Assembly (NCBI RefSeq): GCF_035582795.1
Contig: NC_134366.1
Location: forward strand, 30,923,661 to 30,987,660
Source: Mycteria americana
Lineage: Eukaryota > Chordata > Aves > Ciconiiformes > Ciconiidae
Direction: 5' to 3'
Length of the DNA: 64,000 nucleotides
Shown here in pieces: positions 1 to 14,000 of this stretch. Under the pieces are notes generated by a model. The model was given only the letters and a program-made list of their open reading frames with translations. It was not told where the DNA came from and did no database searches. The stretch's first letter is position 1; every line of letters begins with the position of its first letter. Position numbers and translations under genes: made by a program.

Positions 1-3000
1 GACAACACTTTTCAGCTCCAGTTAATTTATTATTTTTAAGTAACATCGTTCAGATGAAGCGTATTGGCTCTGATTCAGCAGAGGCTGCATTCTTTCCCTA
101 AATAGTTTACATATTTGAGGAAATCAATTCTGTCTATAGATCTAGTAAAAAAGCCATGTATAGTCATAAAGTCTTTATTCAAAGACAACCTTTTCTTTAG
201 ATCAGTACAGTGTTAGCGACACTGTTCTGCTCGTGCTTCTGAACCCAAATCTGCAAAGCCTTTTATGACTTGGACCCCTCTGAAGCAGAGACAAACCTTG
301 CTTTCATTTCTGCTAAACTGGAAGTGGTTTGCAATGCTGACAAGTGTCTACTCAGAATTAAGATGGAATAATAAGTCATTTCCTCCGATCCGCAATGACG
401 TGTGTGCGCATGGGCCTGCACACATAGAAACACACACAAATATGTGTGTATGTGACCATTTGCTTGATTTTTTACTTGACTGTATGCTACAAGAAATATT
501 GTTTTGTTGTTAAACTATATTACAGAGTGATTTAATTTATAGTAGGAGCTGGAATTTTAATTTGCACTTGAAAAGAACTTCTTAGTTTATTAATATAGTT
601 GTCGTCATGGGGAAATAGGAGCTTGAGGAAAAGTCTCGCCATTCTGCTTTTGTAGAGATGCTAATGTAGTCTTCTAGTAGTGATAAAAACTCGCATAGTT
701 CATGACATCCTATCCAATGAGTATTCCCATTAAAAATATTTTACAATGTGCTCAAATTACATTTATGTCATAAGACAAAGTTGCACTATGATAGAACTCT
801 AATCAAATTACAATTATTTCCATTTGGCCGAAAAAGAAATTTCAAATTCTGGCTGTTTATCAACTTAACTTTGCTAATTGAAGGAAATGGTTTGTATGTC
901 CTTTATAGGATATGCAAAGCACATTTGTATTGCCAAATCAACTTTTTCAAGATTTTTGCAAGGTAGAGTGTAATGGCTGCAGAATGATTCTTCCACATTT
1001 AAAGACTAGTGCTTTTATTTCTTTTCTTGTGTAAAACCTAATTTGACCTGTTGATTCAACTTATATTTATAGCAAAGCAAATGAATAAGAAACCTGACAA
1101 CAATTTATTTTTGTATGCTAATTATACACAGTAAGCAAAGAGGTGCATATGACTAAGGGCAGAATATACTGGCTTTCTGGCAGATTTACATATTTTTATT
1201 ACGCCTGTCCATAGGCGCTCTATAGAATAATAATGTAATGAGGAATGACATCAGGTTGTTTGCTGCATATTACAAATGTCCAGTTTATTTAGAAGATTAA
1301 TTCACAGTGCAAGAGACAAAAATGTGAAAACTTTGCTTGCTTAGGATCTTGGGGAAAGAGTGTGTGTTTCTTAATGCGATTCTGATTTTTTTTAAAGTTC
1401 TCATCTAAAAAATTACTTGAAGCTTCTATTTTGACATTAGACATTTCTTAATTGTGCCAGTCACTACACAAAAGAATTTTCATTCCCATGTGAGAGAATT
1501 CAGCAGAGACTGATTTTAATAGCATCAAGTGTTATAACAAAACATTTTGATTTCCATACTGCCACTATTTATCCCAGCAGGAAAGCTCTTATTTCTGAAT
1601 TCCCCATGGAACTAGCTCTTGTACTTGCTAATTACTGTACCACTTCCCTGAAGCTTATCTTCACTAAGGTTTAAGTTTCTGGTCGAGAGCTTGACTGTAA
1701 AGGAAAGCTCAAATAAAGGACATTTTCCACTAAAAACTGGTAAATTATAGTCCACATTCTCATAATGCCTGTTGTCCTGTAAATATGTACACATCTACAC
1801 AGACTGTAATTGCACCTGAAATTGCAATAGAAATGACACGTTCTAGTGATGCCTTCTTACTTACTGCTTGGATGTTTGTTTAATGGTGTAGCATGAAGAG
1901 ACACATTAGTGGCATATACAAAGTATGTAGCCAGGTCTTGAATATTAAATGATGAAAATATATGCTTGTATTTGAATGCATGCCAGGGCAATCTGTTTTT
2001 CTATCAGTAACATATAACAAATCCAAACGAGTTTCCCATATGCATAAAGCTAAGCTGTGAGGGTGATTAATGATTAATATCTGGAAGTTTTTACATCAGA
2101 TCACGTGTTTAATATATAATATTAAATTATATACATAATGGGGATATTATATTAAATTATATCATATTTGGACTGTGATCGTGCCTTACAGCCCAAGTTC
2201 TTTTATACTGGATACTACAAAAATCACAGAAAGTTTTCTTTTTTGATTCATGTGGTAAGTATATCTGGAGATCATGTAAGGTAAGAGGAGGCCAGACATG
2301 TTAAAAAAATACTGTATATGCAGATGAAGGATAGCAGTGTGTCCTGGTTTCAGACTGGAGACACTCTTGAAGTCAGCATATCTAGAGTCAAGACAAGACA
2401 TGACTGGTTTACTTCATAGCTTAAATGACTACTATAGTAAGTAAAAGACGACTTTGATTAAAAATGTATTTTTTTACAAAAAAATAGGCTACATGTTGCT
2501 ATTACAGCAAAAAGAAGAAGTGTTTGATTCCATGCTGAAGGGACTGGTAAGTCAGTATATAAAATGAAAGGATTTAGTAAACTTGCTTTCTTAATCTGTC
2601 CATCATCTAAGGACTCTCTTTTCAATACAGAAATACTGCATGCAAGTGGTGTGTAGTTACAACTGCTGAAGAATGCTATTGACATTGCAAGGAACTACAC
2701 CACACAGTCACGCTGCCTATTCATCTTTATTTATAACATGTAACCCTTAGGTATTCATTTTGTCATATTTAGAAGATAATACAAAGTGTTACTGCATCAG
2801 ATCTCAGATTCATCTCCAAAATGGTGTCTGCATTATCACGTGTACTTTACACATAAAGATAAATGTTTGGGGTTTTTTTCCTAAGACATTTTTAAGTATT
2901 TAAATATATCTATTCAGGCTTGTAATTTAAATGCATATAACTTAGACAACGTGAAAGACACCTTCCCAGGAATAGTCTTAATGCATTCTCTTTATAGGCC

Positions 3001-6000
3001 TGATTTTTAATTCAGCAGGTTGATCCCTATTTAATCACCAAAATAAAAATCTCCAAATTCTGAAAGTTGCTGAGTGTCACAAAGTCCAGTGAGTCCAGGA
3101 ATATCATGTTGTAGTCAGGCAAAACCTTGCTGAGAATCAGCTGTCAGTTTTCTTTAACTGACACAGGAGAGCTCCAGGGCTCATGGTCCTCAATTTCTAG
3201 TTGCTGGCAGGAACAGAGCGGAATAGGTTTTACAGTATATTCACAGTAAATGTTGGATAATAGCTGCTCCTACTTTCAGGTTGTTTAGGATATTACTCTT
3301 AGAAATTTGGGAATTAAAAATTGCTGCAGGGCTACATGCTAGAATATGCTACTGGGCATACTTGGTATTTCTCACGGTAACTTAGTTTAGCCTAACAGGC
3401 TTTGCTGATGACTTGGGGCCATAGGCAGCAGCCCCCTTCGCTCTGCTCCTTGTGCAACTCGAGTCCCGCATGGAGCACAGCTCTGGCCCAGGGTATTTCT
3501 GAAGCATTTACTGATTCACTTGCATCCTGTCATGTTCCTGTATACGGCATACAATCCCATACAAGGATTTGACAAGGAGAGTATGTGTCCTGGCACCATT
3601 ACTTCAAGTAATTCTGATGATTTTCTTCTTGCACTCATCAGGAGGTTCTTTTGTGTTTTCCCCACTAATTGGGGGTGGTCAGCTGCAACCTCTCTACCAT
3701 TTCGTTTTGATCACTAAGATGCTTTCCTCCCAGAAGGTAAAATTATGTGTTGCCTGTAATTTTATACGGTCTCAGCACTTAGGTTTGCCTGAAGTGTTGT
3801 TTACCTTATAAAATGAGATTTTCTCATTTGGGTTATTCTATTTTCTGAGAATTTCTGCTATATTCTAAATGGAGATTACAAGTAGAAAATTAGGGAATTT
3901 CTGTGGGCAGGTTAGATTTGAGTGCTAGTCGATACCAGCTTTCAGGAGGTGACACCTGAACTCTTCTTTGAAAATAACATGATGAAACGTGCCAGGCCTG
4001 TACCCTGGGGAAGGGTGCTTTTGATGGAGAGTTTTCTTCAGCTCTTGTAGCAGCAGCGCTCTAACTGTATTTTCTCAAAGGTTGAAAAGACCAGTTGATC
4101 TGCCCTTAACGATTGATAATAGGAGAAATCTGATGAGCTTTGTATCTGGAATACTCCCACATTAAATAACACTATATTGTGTTTGAATGATTATGAGAAT
4201 TGTCCTGGTAGGTAAAAAAATGTATTTTCTGCCCATTGTTTAATCTTGGCAATAAATTATTCCTTACTGAAAAATAAATAGAATTGTACTACTTAATTCC
4301 TCCTGCCACTAGAACATTGCCATCACCTTTTTGCATGTTTCACTGATCTTTAAATGACACACAATATTAATGAGTTTAAGGGTTATTTTGAAGGAGAGTT
4401 TTTGTATGTACTGCCTATCTTTTGTTTAACAAGTAAGCATTTTCTACTTTGAAGGCTGGACTTACTGTACCTTTTTTCTTTCAGCTCTTTCACTACTAAT
4501 GTGATCAAAAAGATGGTTAATGTGCAATTTCAGGAACAGCTATAGAAATATTTTTCAAGTAGGTTTAATTCCTGGGCTCTGGTTATCTTGTATACAAACT
4601 GCTGAATTGTGATGTTATTTGTTTTATGTCTGTTGAGCATGAGCATCTTTCAGTGTAGTCATATCAGATCTTTCCTCTGCTTCTGACATTGCACTGACCC
4701 ATGGCAATTTTTTTTCTCCAGCCTTTGTAATTTTGAATGGGTTTGCCTGATGCTGTTTAAACTTGCTTATATCTTGGTTGTTGCAGTGTTTCAGACTGGC
4801 TTTGAGGAACCGATGCTTATGTATCAAATAGATAAATGCTTTAATAAATGCCCCAAATAGGCTGTGCTTTCATCCTCAGTTATTTCCAGGACTCCCCAGA
4901 GTTCCTGGGTTTGGTCTTAATTTGCTTTATTCTTAGGAGCCTTCATTGGATAACATCTAATTCACAATACAAAACACTGTACCATGTGCTGATGGTTATA
5001 TATAGGTATGGATTGGTTCCTTTTCTTCCCTCAGGGAATAAGTTGTAAGACATTCACTCACAGATATTTTGAGGCACGCTGTTAACACAATTTGTTTCAC
5101 TTGGCATCTTTTTTTATCCAGCTCCTGGGTATGATTGTAGGTACAGATAAATTAAATTCCTCCCCTCATATATACAACAAATTGTTCTATTATTCCACAG
5201 GCTGTCACCCCAGACACTGCGGGTGTTTAAGCATGTGGCTCATCTTACTTACACGAATTTAACATATTGGGTTTCGTTTGATAATTGAACCCCCAAAGTG
5301 GCTCCTGGCGCCTGAGGACATGACTAGGACCCAGAGGAAATATATTTAGGTGATGTTGGGAGTGCTTTACCATTTGCAGGCTCCAAGCCCTTGGGGGATT
5401 TAAATGCTAAGGTTAAATAGGCAGCTAGTTAACTTAATTGCATTTTAAAAAATTAATTAGTTTTTACAGGGCATTGATTTTGCACATCATCTGAATCGTC
5501 TGAGGAGTCCAATTTAACCGATCATTTGCACAGCCTTCCTAGGCTGAAGTCTTTGGAGATAACATACCTAGAAGTAAGGAGAGCTGTGTTTCCAAAGAGC
5601 AGTGGCACAAAGGGGTGAGGGATTACTGTGAGCAGCCCTGCCAAGATCATTTCAACAGCATGAAAACCGCTGATAAACGCTGTGGAAAAAACCTGAAGTC
5701 CCCAGTTCACGGAGGCCTGCTTGTCCAGATAGGCTTGAACGGCTGCCAGGGGGTGAATCAGATGTCACTTGGGTTTGCACTAGAGGAGACAATCTGTTCC
5801 AGCAGCGCCCGAGCCTGAAAAGAGGGAATGAATCAATGGAAAGAGACTCCATACACAATGTCCTTTTCATGTTACCAGGAAAACCAGTTTTATGCCAAAT
5901 TACTCTGGGATCAGGCTTGTGCCATTTACCTTATTGGAAAGCAATAGTTCCCCTTTATCAGTCAGTACAGTACTCATTTTCATTCCCATCTTTGCATTAA

Positions 6001-6282
6001 AGAAAGGGATATGGTTTCTTTGAGAATAGGGTTGAATTGGGTTTCATTCTGTGAGGCCGTGCAACTGTTGATAAATAATTCTATTTGCCGACATTTAAAT
6101 CACTGTTGTTTTCATGATAAGGAGAATTCAGATTTTCTTTTGAATTAGCTGAAATTTTATGGGTTGCAGGTTCCATTCTACCCCTGGGGCACTGTCTGCC
6201 CCACTTAGAAAAATGCCAAATTAAATGAAAGCAAAAGAAATTAATCTCAATCTTGTGATTGCAAGCTGTATTCCTCTCCCAG
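1..6282. other. AT-rich stretch with no recognised gene
   Basis: I found no exon, RNA gene or transposon that I could support here. The stretch is AT-rich, with a markedly AT-only patch around 2,100-2,170 where a phrase containing ATATTAAATTATAT is nearly repeated. Open frames are all under about 85 codons and look like chance. It lies upstream of the plus-strand gene starting near 6.3 kb, so 5' untranslated exons or its promoter could be here, but nothing in the sequence identifies them. Confidence 0.5.
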
Positions 6283-6385
6283 AAACGCAGACATGCACGT
6301 GCATACACACACATGCACACGCACTGTCAGTCTGAATGGAGTTTTTTGTCATTTGAAGGCCTGCAAATGGCTTGAATTATTTAAA
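6283..6385 (+). other. Probable 5' UTR part of the unidentified gene
   Basis: An acceptor-like sequence (TTCCTCTCCCAG) ends at 6,282 and the coding ATG follows about 100 bases later, so this is most simply an untranslated stretch of the first coding exon. It contains an imperfect CA-rich run (about 6,291-6,325). An in-frame ATG at 6,293 could extend the protein by 31 residues. Confidence 0.35.
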
Positions 6386-6404
6386 ATGGCCACTGAGGGA
6401 CCCA
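6386..6404 (+). CDS. Unidentified four-exon gene, coding exon 1 (start)
   Basis: This is the first coding piece of a gene I do not recognise. The predicted product has 156 residues, encoded by exons at 6,386-6,404, 8,450-8,677, 27,029-27,142 and 33,117-33,226. This exon gives MATEGP plus the first base of a threonine codon and ends at a good donor (CCCA|GTAAGT). The ATG has A at -3 and G at +4, a favourable Kozak context. The frame stays open upstream to a TAA at 6,242, so an ATG at 6,293 is an alternative start, but that adds a stretch coded by a CA-rich repeat. A good acceptor (TTCCTCTCCCAG, ending 6,282) suggests an earlier untranslated exon. The whole protein is strongly basic: by my count 28 Lys/Arg against 13 Asp/Glu. 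It has two cysteines (61 and 85), no signal peptide and no membrane segment. No domain is recognised; a small nuclear or axonemal protein is conceivable but unsupported. Confidence 0.6.
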
Positions 6405-8449
6405 GTAAGTTTTTATATTCAGCAGTGGATCTTAACTGTGTTCCCGCTCTAACAGTCCATCTTTTCTGTTCAGGTTTGCTTTAGGTGGTTTTCGGGACTC
6501 TTAACTACATTCATTAATTTTGTCCAAAACTGACCTTTAAAGAATGACCACTTTCTCTCAAGCTTTTTGAAAAAAATTTATGTTGGATGCAGACAGAAAA
6601 GGAGGACTTTGAATAATCTATCCTGCCAGTCAATGAAAAGCCATTCCCAGGTTCAAGTTTCTGAGGGGATAGATTATTGCTGTGTGATAAATTTGTACTT
6701 GATGTTAACCAAGTAGTGTTTGTCCGGAAGCAGCCAGGATGGCAGCTAGTGGTTCCTGAACAGGGAGACATGACACAGCCAGAATTTATTGGCTCATTGC
6801 AGTGCTCTCGTATCCATTCCCATTGCCCATCTTTCTAAATAAATTTGTTGCTTCGGGTAGCCTATTTACTAATCAGGAAAATTGCTATCAGGGCAGAAAT
6901 GAATGGTATGTAGAAGAAAGGAAAGCTTAATTTAGATTTAGAACTAATCCTTTTAGATCTTTTGCAAAATACTTTTTTCTCTCTCGCAGTGTGATCACTT
7001 TTGTGGTATCTTCATGTCTCGCCACTCTTTTAATAACTGTACCTCTTTCCGTGCAGCACTTCTCAAATGTGTCACAAATGTCCCCTGCGCTACCTTTTCC
7101 ATGCATATTTTGTGTCTGTTGCTGATTTAAGCAATAAATATTTCAAAAGCTGTAAGATTAAAAAAAAATCAATGATGACATATATGCAGTGTTCAGAATA
7201 TATAAAGACAGTGGTCTGAAATGGCCATTTGAAAGTTCTGGAAAATTAATCACCATAATATTTATTACAGAACTGTCTCCTTTATCAACATAATTATTAT
7301 TGTTATTGATATTTCTATAGGAATCCTATTACTGTAGCCTTGTGCTTATTAGATGGGAGCCTGTTTCATATGTGAAGGCAAAGTTTCTACAGGGTTTTTT
7401 TTGCCAAGCGTGTGAAATACTGAGATGTATTCGGACTTAGCTGCACAGAGATGTTCCTGTGTCCTCCTAATCATTTTTTTATCCACCAGCTGTACTTTCT
7501 CCTTTGGACAGGGGCAGAAGAGCACTTCTGTGGCATTGAACTGTGGCTACCTTCTGCTGCCCTGGACATGAAGGGTGGGACTTCAGCACCAAATAGCTGA
7601 GCGCAGTGACCCCACTGCTCTCTAGCCTGTAGGGACAAGTGCGTAAAGCCATAGAAAGCATATGCTCCGTATGGCCTCCAGCCCTGAAGTGTCTGAAACA
7701 CACGGGTGATGTACGGGAGATGGTGTCAAAACAGAGCCAGAGCAGTAACTGCACACTGTTTCTGGTTGCAGGCCTTTGGTGTCATGCTCGTGACTCCAAA
7801 TGATGCCATGAATAATTGAATCTCACTTAGAGTTGCATCTTCCCTCTGTCATCCTGTTTTAGGCAACTATGAGTTTGGAACGTCCGGGTAAAGGGATATC
7901 GTGGGCATGTTAAAAATGCATATTCCTTTATTCCCTCAGCTTTTTGTTTGTTTTTGTTGTTTTGTTTTTAATTTTGTTAAAAGTAAGCTGCCAGGGACTA
8001 TACCAGCATTCAGAATTAAATAGCCATTAACTTTATGCCTCCGAATAGGCCTCATAGTTCTGATGTGATTTCACAGTGCAGATACGGAGATGCCCATTGC
8101 CCAGGCCTAAAGGGTGATTCTGCCACAACCGTCTCAGTGGATTCTGTGTGCTCTCTCTTTTTACCACCTCAGTGCCTAATGCATTTAGCTATACAGAGCT
8201 CTACTAGCTATAGCTCCACTTAGCCGGATAACTGTAGTAATTATGGTAACAATAGTGACGTGGGTTTTATTGTTCTGTTGGGGGGGAACCAGCCTGATTG
8301 CCAACCCTACAAGTTTCATCTGGATTTCCTCCAGCGTGCTGTTCATTGCCAGTAGTGAAGACTGTCCAGCTCCAGTTATGCCCTGTCCTGTTGCCTACAG
8401 GTTGTATCTGAGAGATGTTCGTGTAAAGCTAATGGGTCTGTCCCCACAG
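6405..8449 (+). other. Intron 1 of the unidentified gene
   Basis: This interval is 2,045 bases between a GTAAGT donor and a TGTCCCCACAG acceptor, phase 1. No repeat or second gene is recognised in it. The open frames on both strands at about 7.5-7.75 kb have no recognisable domain and no splice support. Confidence 0.5.
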
Positions 8450-8677
8450 CTGTGGCCCTGAAGGTCGGAGACAGTTTAAGTCTCAGGAGTACCAGGAAAG
8501 CTTCTGAGTTTGACACTTACAGAAAATTAACAACCTATTTAGACTTGGTAACTAGAAATATTTATGACTATAATCAAAGAATTACGGTGGATATAAAGCC
8601 TCACACTTCTTGCAGGTCAGTTTTGGAAGTTCATATAGGAAGACGTATCCGATTAGGGAATTCTGACCCACAGAAAG
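8450..8677 (+). CDS. Unidentified four-exon gene, coding exon 2
   Basis: The largest coding exon is 228 bases, or 76 codons, and is open throughout. The acceptor is TCTGTCCCCACAG|CT and the donor is CAGAAAG|GTAAGTG, both close to consensus. The exon is symmetric (phase 1 to phase 1). Joined to exon 1 it runs without interruption as TVALKVGDSLSLRS, then residues 22 to 83. It has a Tyr/Thr-rich middle (DTYRKLTTYLDLVTRNIYDY, residues 28-47) and a basic end (HIGRRIRL, 68-75). No known motif is seen. A single frame open for this length between two good splice sites would be uncommon by chance but not impossible. Confidence 0.7.
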
Positions 8678-10994
8678 GTAAGTGCTGACATTTTTGTGAC
8701 TTTTCGTGCATGTCAATGCATTCCACTGTTAGCAGAGCTGACCAAACATGATTTTCTTTTCATAAAGCGGTGAGATTGGGTAATCTGTTGTACTTTCTCA
8801 ATTAGTTGTAATGAGAGACATTTGACTACATTATTGGAAAACTAATATAATTATCGGATGCTGTATTGGAAAATTCATAATGATTTGAAGCTGCTGGCAA
8901 CATTTAATGAGATTTCCTGTTTTGCTTTCATTCATTCAAGTATGTCCTTTAGCGGTCAGATTGGTAAAGGTTGAGATATTTTGGCATGAAAGAGTCTCTT
9001 AAATGCAAAATTCTTGTATAGTGGGGACTGTTCATCTCCCAAACCTTATCTGAACCTGATTATAATGGAGAACATTTATTGGCTTCTTTTTTGTCATTTT
9101 TTTCCATGATGAAGTTTCTGTCATAAATGATGAGAAAACTAGATTTTTCCTGATATCGGATTGCTACTTAATCTGCAAATGCATTATGAAAGGAAAAAAT
9201 TAAGGCTCTATTGGAGGGTTTAAATACTCAGAATGTTTTTCTTGAGTAGAGAAAAGGGCAAAATTAAACAAAACAAGACCCAACAATACTTGTTGTATGC
9301 ACTCTTATTTTTAGATTCTAAATACAGCTTGTGACTATACAATGCTATAAGACAGACTTCAAGACTGCATTTAAATATAATGGTAGCCCAACAAAAATAT
9401 ATTTATCCTTCTCTATTAGAAAAATGACTTGTGAAGAATAAAAGTTGTCTGTAGTTTTAAGCAAGCTGTATCTTTTAGTGTAACTTTGAAGTAATTATTT
9501 TTATGTTGTATAATATGACCCAAATATTGTATTTTTGTCAGCATGTCTAATAGGTTGCTCAATACCCTTGTTCTGTACAGGTCATTGAGCCCATTCATGT
9601 TCAATGATATACAGTATGAATGTTCATGGGTAGTTTGATACATCTTTAATAGAAGGTGAAGGAAATGGCACAAGTTTGTTTTTTGACCTTCTAGAAGTAC
9701 GTTTCCAGCCGAAGTGAATTGCACTTCTAGCCTCATCAATGGAAAGAGAAATTCTGGAGTAGAAAATGCTTAGTTACTGTAGATAAACCTCTGAGAGCTA
9801 GCCAGTTATTTCCTGTGATTACCATTATAAAGCAAATTAAAGGAACATTTGTTTTAGATAAATTATTGTACAAAGTGAAAGGTCATCACAAGCATTTTCC
9901 TCTCACTTCTGAGTTCTTGAATTAGTTTATGCTGCTTTGGTGACCTCGTCTCTGCCCTCAGTTCAAAATGCTCTGAATAAGTAGTTCTGCTCAGGGCCCT
10001 TAGCTTGAGACTACATGAAAGAACTCTCAATACTTGATCATAAGTAAAATGTACGAAAAATTGATGTCAGCGGACGTTAAAAAAATTAAAAGTGGACAAT
10101 TTGCTTCTTACAAAGTAATAATTTAATATATGAAATTATGATGAGAACCAATATAAAGATGAAAAGTCTGTCCAGTCAATAAAATGTATATTATATTGAA
10201 CAGACAAATATGAAAAGAACCCTGAAAGCCTACTCCAAGATGACCGTTAACTTTATTAATGCAGAAGGAAAATGATTTGTAGTCATTCTGACCCATTTTA
10301 TAATACCAAGTTGCACAAAACCAAATTCATGAGACCCAGGACAGGCAGTCCAGGCACGATCCCAGATAAATTTGCTGGAGTCCCAGCACAGAGCTGGTAG
10401 AAGCTAGTGGTGGTTATCCGGAGGACAGAGATACTTGTACTCTCTGACTTGTCAGTGAACTGATGAGTGAAAGAATTAATTGGAGCAGCTTGGTGGAGTG
10501 TGACTGTGAACTGAACAAACTGGGATAACTGTCCACCTCTCGATGGTGGTGCAGGGAGATGAGTCTGACCTTGTGCAATGAAAGAAAGGAGAGGTAGGTG
10601 CTCCTTCAGTGTGCCTCTTCTCTGGCAGATCGCCGGGCTTGTCTTCTTGCTCTGAAAATTGCTGGCAGAGGAGTGTGGCAAGTGTTCAATGACATATTAA
10701 TAAGACATTTGTAGTGTTTTGTATCAGCGTGTTCACAGCATAAAGGAGTTTTAAAACTTAGTGGAGGTACAATGTCACATATTCTGAAAGATCACAAAGA
10801 GTACTTGTGTGGTGGAGTCTGGTAGAATAATATGATGGGAAGAAGCACAAAACATAAGTCTGTATTTAAGTGTCTTTTAACATGGTGTCTCTGAGTATAA
10901 GATCCTGTGAAAGAGAAGTTTCCCACTTGATGCCCAGTGTTCCTGCCAAACACACAGCAGGCTGATGGATGGCAGACAACGATAATGCACATAA

Positions 10995-11020
10995 TAACTT
11001 TCTAAGTTATTAGAAAGTTA
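10995..11020. repeat. Perfect 11-bp inverted repeat, 4-base loop
   Basis: TAACTTTCTAA is followed by GTTA and then its exact reverse complement TTAGAAAGTTA. It lies in intron 2 of the unidentified gene. No element around it is recognised. Confidence 0.9.
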
Positions 11021-14000
11021 CGTAGGGGAGTAAGAAAAGATATAGGCTGCAGCAGCATACTGCAAATTAATAGCTGAAAAAGACTGTGAAATGGGTTAGC
11101 AGTGCAACTCAGTATATAAATGTTGACAGGCCTGAGAATTGGATTTTCTTCTTTTAGCTGAGGCAGTCTGTATTGCATGTTCCTTCCAGAAAAACAACAG
11201 TCTAGAAAACAAAGATTAAAATTTTTCTTTGCAGGCAACAAACCAGATTAAGAATGTCCATAAAATGTAGTAGCTTTGCCTTAATCTGCAACAAACCCTG
11301 TGCAGCGCAAGGGCAGCAGCCCACGTTCATTGCAGTAGCAGGACCTTTGTTCTCAGCTTGAATTTGAAAGTCTGGTGTTAGGTTCAAAGCGCTGATCTCC
11401 ATTCCTACTCTCTATGACTGTGACCCCAGTTTTCTTACTGTATTTTTTTAGAACACTTATGGGAATGGCATGCTCACACCACAGTTAGCTTGTGGGTTTA
11501 GTTTCATTAGTTTTACAGAAAAAAAACGGCTGATGACAGTGTTATGTTTCTCTCCCAGCTTCCCCTCCAAAGAGTCTTCAGGAAATGAAAGTGAGACTGT
11601 CATTATTTAAAGGCCCAATTTACAACTGGGGGGCATTTGCTAACACCTGTAACATGGTAATGTTTGTAACAAGTGCTGTACCATTGAGGAAGATGGCTAA
11701 TGGGCAGTTCTGTGACATTGCTGGTCAAAACATCAGCAATCAGTTTTCTTTTTATAGAGAAAGGAGGGTTATGAACAAGGAAGCACATCCATTAGGAGAA
11801 AGAGAACCTGAGAAGCTTACTAAAATGCTAAACAGCACTTAAGAGATAGGATGAAAGCATTTAGGACAGGGCTTGTCTAATTAAAATTTCACTGAGGTTT
11901 AGAGGTCAAATAGAGTGCGAAGTTTGTTCTCACCTTATCTTTGTCATATTTGTGCCTGGATGTGTGCTCTGCAGTTCCCAGCATATTACACAGTTTATTT
12001 CCAACCTAATTGCAAGGGAGTGGCTCTTCTTTAACTAGTTCTTTTGGTTTTTACCCCAGGCATACTTTATTAATTATGCCACAGTACGTTGCAGGCATTA
12101 TAAATCTTACTGTGCACATCCCAGTGTCCTCTAAATTGATCTTATGGCCATTTATGTTGGACTTTTGCCAACTCATTGGTCCAGTTTCAATCTCCAGGGC
12201 GTTTTTTAATCTAGTCTCAGTTTCAGCCTTAATTTATTGTTAATTGCATAAAATTGATTTAAAAGTCTACTTATCATTGTGCTGTTGTGTTTGACAGAGA
12301 TGTTTAACTGTTTGAGGGTAAAGAGATGACAAATTAATAACACTTCAATAGCAAGTGACACTTTGAAGCGTTTCAGAATGGAGGGTGAAGTGCTCTTTAT
12401 GATCACTGTAAGTGAGACGAAGATTTTACCTGAGACGAGATAATGCAGTAATGCCAAGACCTTTACTGTAAGAAGGTGTAAGAGAAGTGACTAATTGCTT
12501 TGACACACAATTTCGGAGCAGGACCAGATTACCAAAGAATGCTACAAGAGAAGCACCAAAACTGCGGTGAGAGGTGGAGAGCTGCACATTGCGCTCTGCC
12601 ACCAGGCACCAGGCAGCTTGGGCAGGAGAGGAGAATTCAGAAGTGAGGCTCGACAGACCCATCAGAAGAGCTATAAATGAAACATTAAAAGTGTGCAGAT
12701 TAATTTTAGGAGAGAAGACTTTCTGGCTGTGGTTTTACAGCCAGTATAAGGTCATCTGGATCCTTGCTGACGCTGAGCACAACCGTGGCTGTATCTTACC
12801 TCTCCTACCTTTGCACTGGCTCTAGCAGTCACGGTTGCTGGCTGTGAGCACACCAAATGAACAGCTTTCTGGGCTCCGTGGTTCACAGGCCTGCTCTCAT
12901 CTGATGTGTGTGGTGGGGGAACCATGGGACTGATGTTAATTCTTTTGCTTGTCCTTACCAGACTGGTTACTGATTTGAATCAAGAGACCCTTTCTTGGCC
13001 CTGGGGATTTTACATGTATGTAACTGCATGATCATTAAATAGATGTCAGAAATGTTTTCTCTCCTTCATTCCCTTGCTTTTTTCCTTATTTTCTTTCATG
13101 AAGCAGTTTTGGTTGGCCACATGCTGAGTCTCTCACTCACTGCAGCATTTAGCAAGAACACTCTGGCAGACAGACTTGGCTTATGAATTCATTTTCATAA
13201 TGTTCCAACATCCACATCATGGTTTTTTGCCTGACAAGTGGGAGATTTAAAAAATAATAATAAAAAATAAGCACATTATAACCCAGCAGGAATGATTTCT
13301 GCAAAGTTATATCTTAATGCAAGAACTACATAGTAGGAGGCTTTTTAGGTCAGTGTAATTGAGCTCTAGAGTTGGTTTGGTTTTTGTTTTTCTTCGTGTT
13401 TGTTTTTTTAACATCTGCTGCAGTTTGATAAACTATGCCATTTGTGCTGTTTCAGAGACATCACAAAGAATTAGCAGATGCAGAAGGAGCACAACGGTGT
13501 CAAACTGGAGCAACAGGAATTTGTGTATGTATGTTTTGTTTGAGTGCAATGACCCTCCAGGAGGAGTCAGACATTCAAAGAAACCACTGTGTAAGACCAG
13601 TTTTGTGTACACATTTTAAAAAAGCTTGCTGCTGCTATGTGGGGGAGATAAGAGCAATCATATTAAAAGGACTTGAGTGTCCAGGCTGACGAGATGTTGC
13701 AAGTTTACATGATGCCCAGGAGAAAAAGAAACCATTATCACCACAGGCAACCTCCTAACATATGTGGCCCTCATTTTTCTGTTAGGGAATGAAGCCATAT
13801 AGAATGGGGCTAATTAAAGTTTTTCAGTGTTTAAGGAGGTTTGCAAAGGATTTTACTGATTTATAGGCTCTTTCTCTTACTCTGCAAGTCATCAGAGACT
13901 TCCCCTCAACCCCACAAAACATGGGAACCTACCAGCAAAAGCTCTGCCGCTGGCTATGCCTGCCACAGCCCGAGTGCTGCTGAGCGGTGTGTTTCTACAA

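Noticed and set aside
2190..2252. Candidate exon with TTACAG acceptor and GTG|GTAAGT donor
   Set aside because: It could join in phase, but the acceptor lacks a pyrimidine tract. The exon at 6,386 offers a start codon and a better donor.
2507..2545. Candidate exon with ATTACAG acceptor and CTG|GTAAGT donor
   Set aside because: To join exon 2 of the unknown gene it must end in phase 1, and that frame has a TGA inside.
10298..10681. 127-codon minus-strand frame
   Set aside because: No recognisable domain, no convincing splice sites, and it lies inside the large intron of the plus-strand gene.
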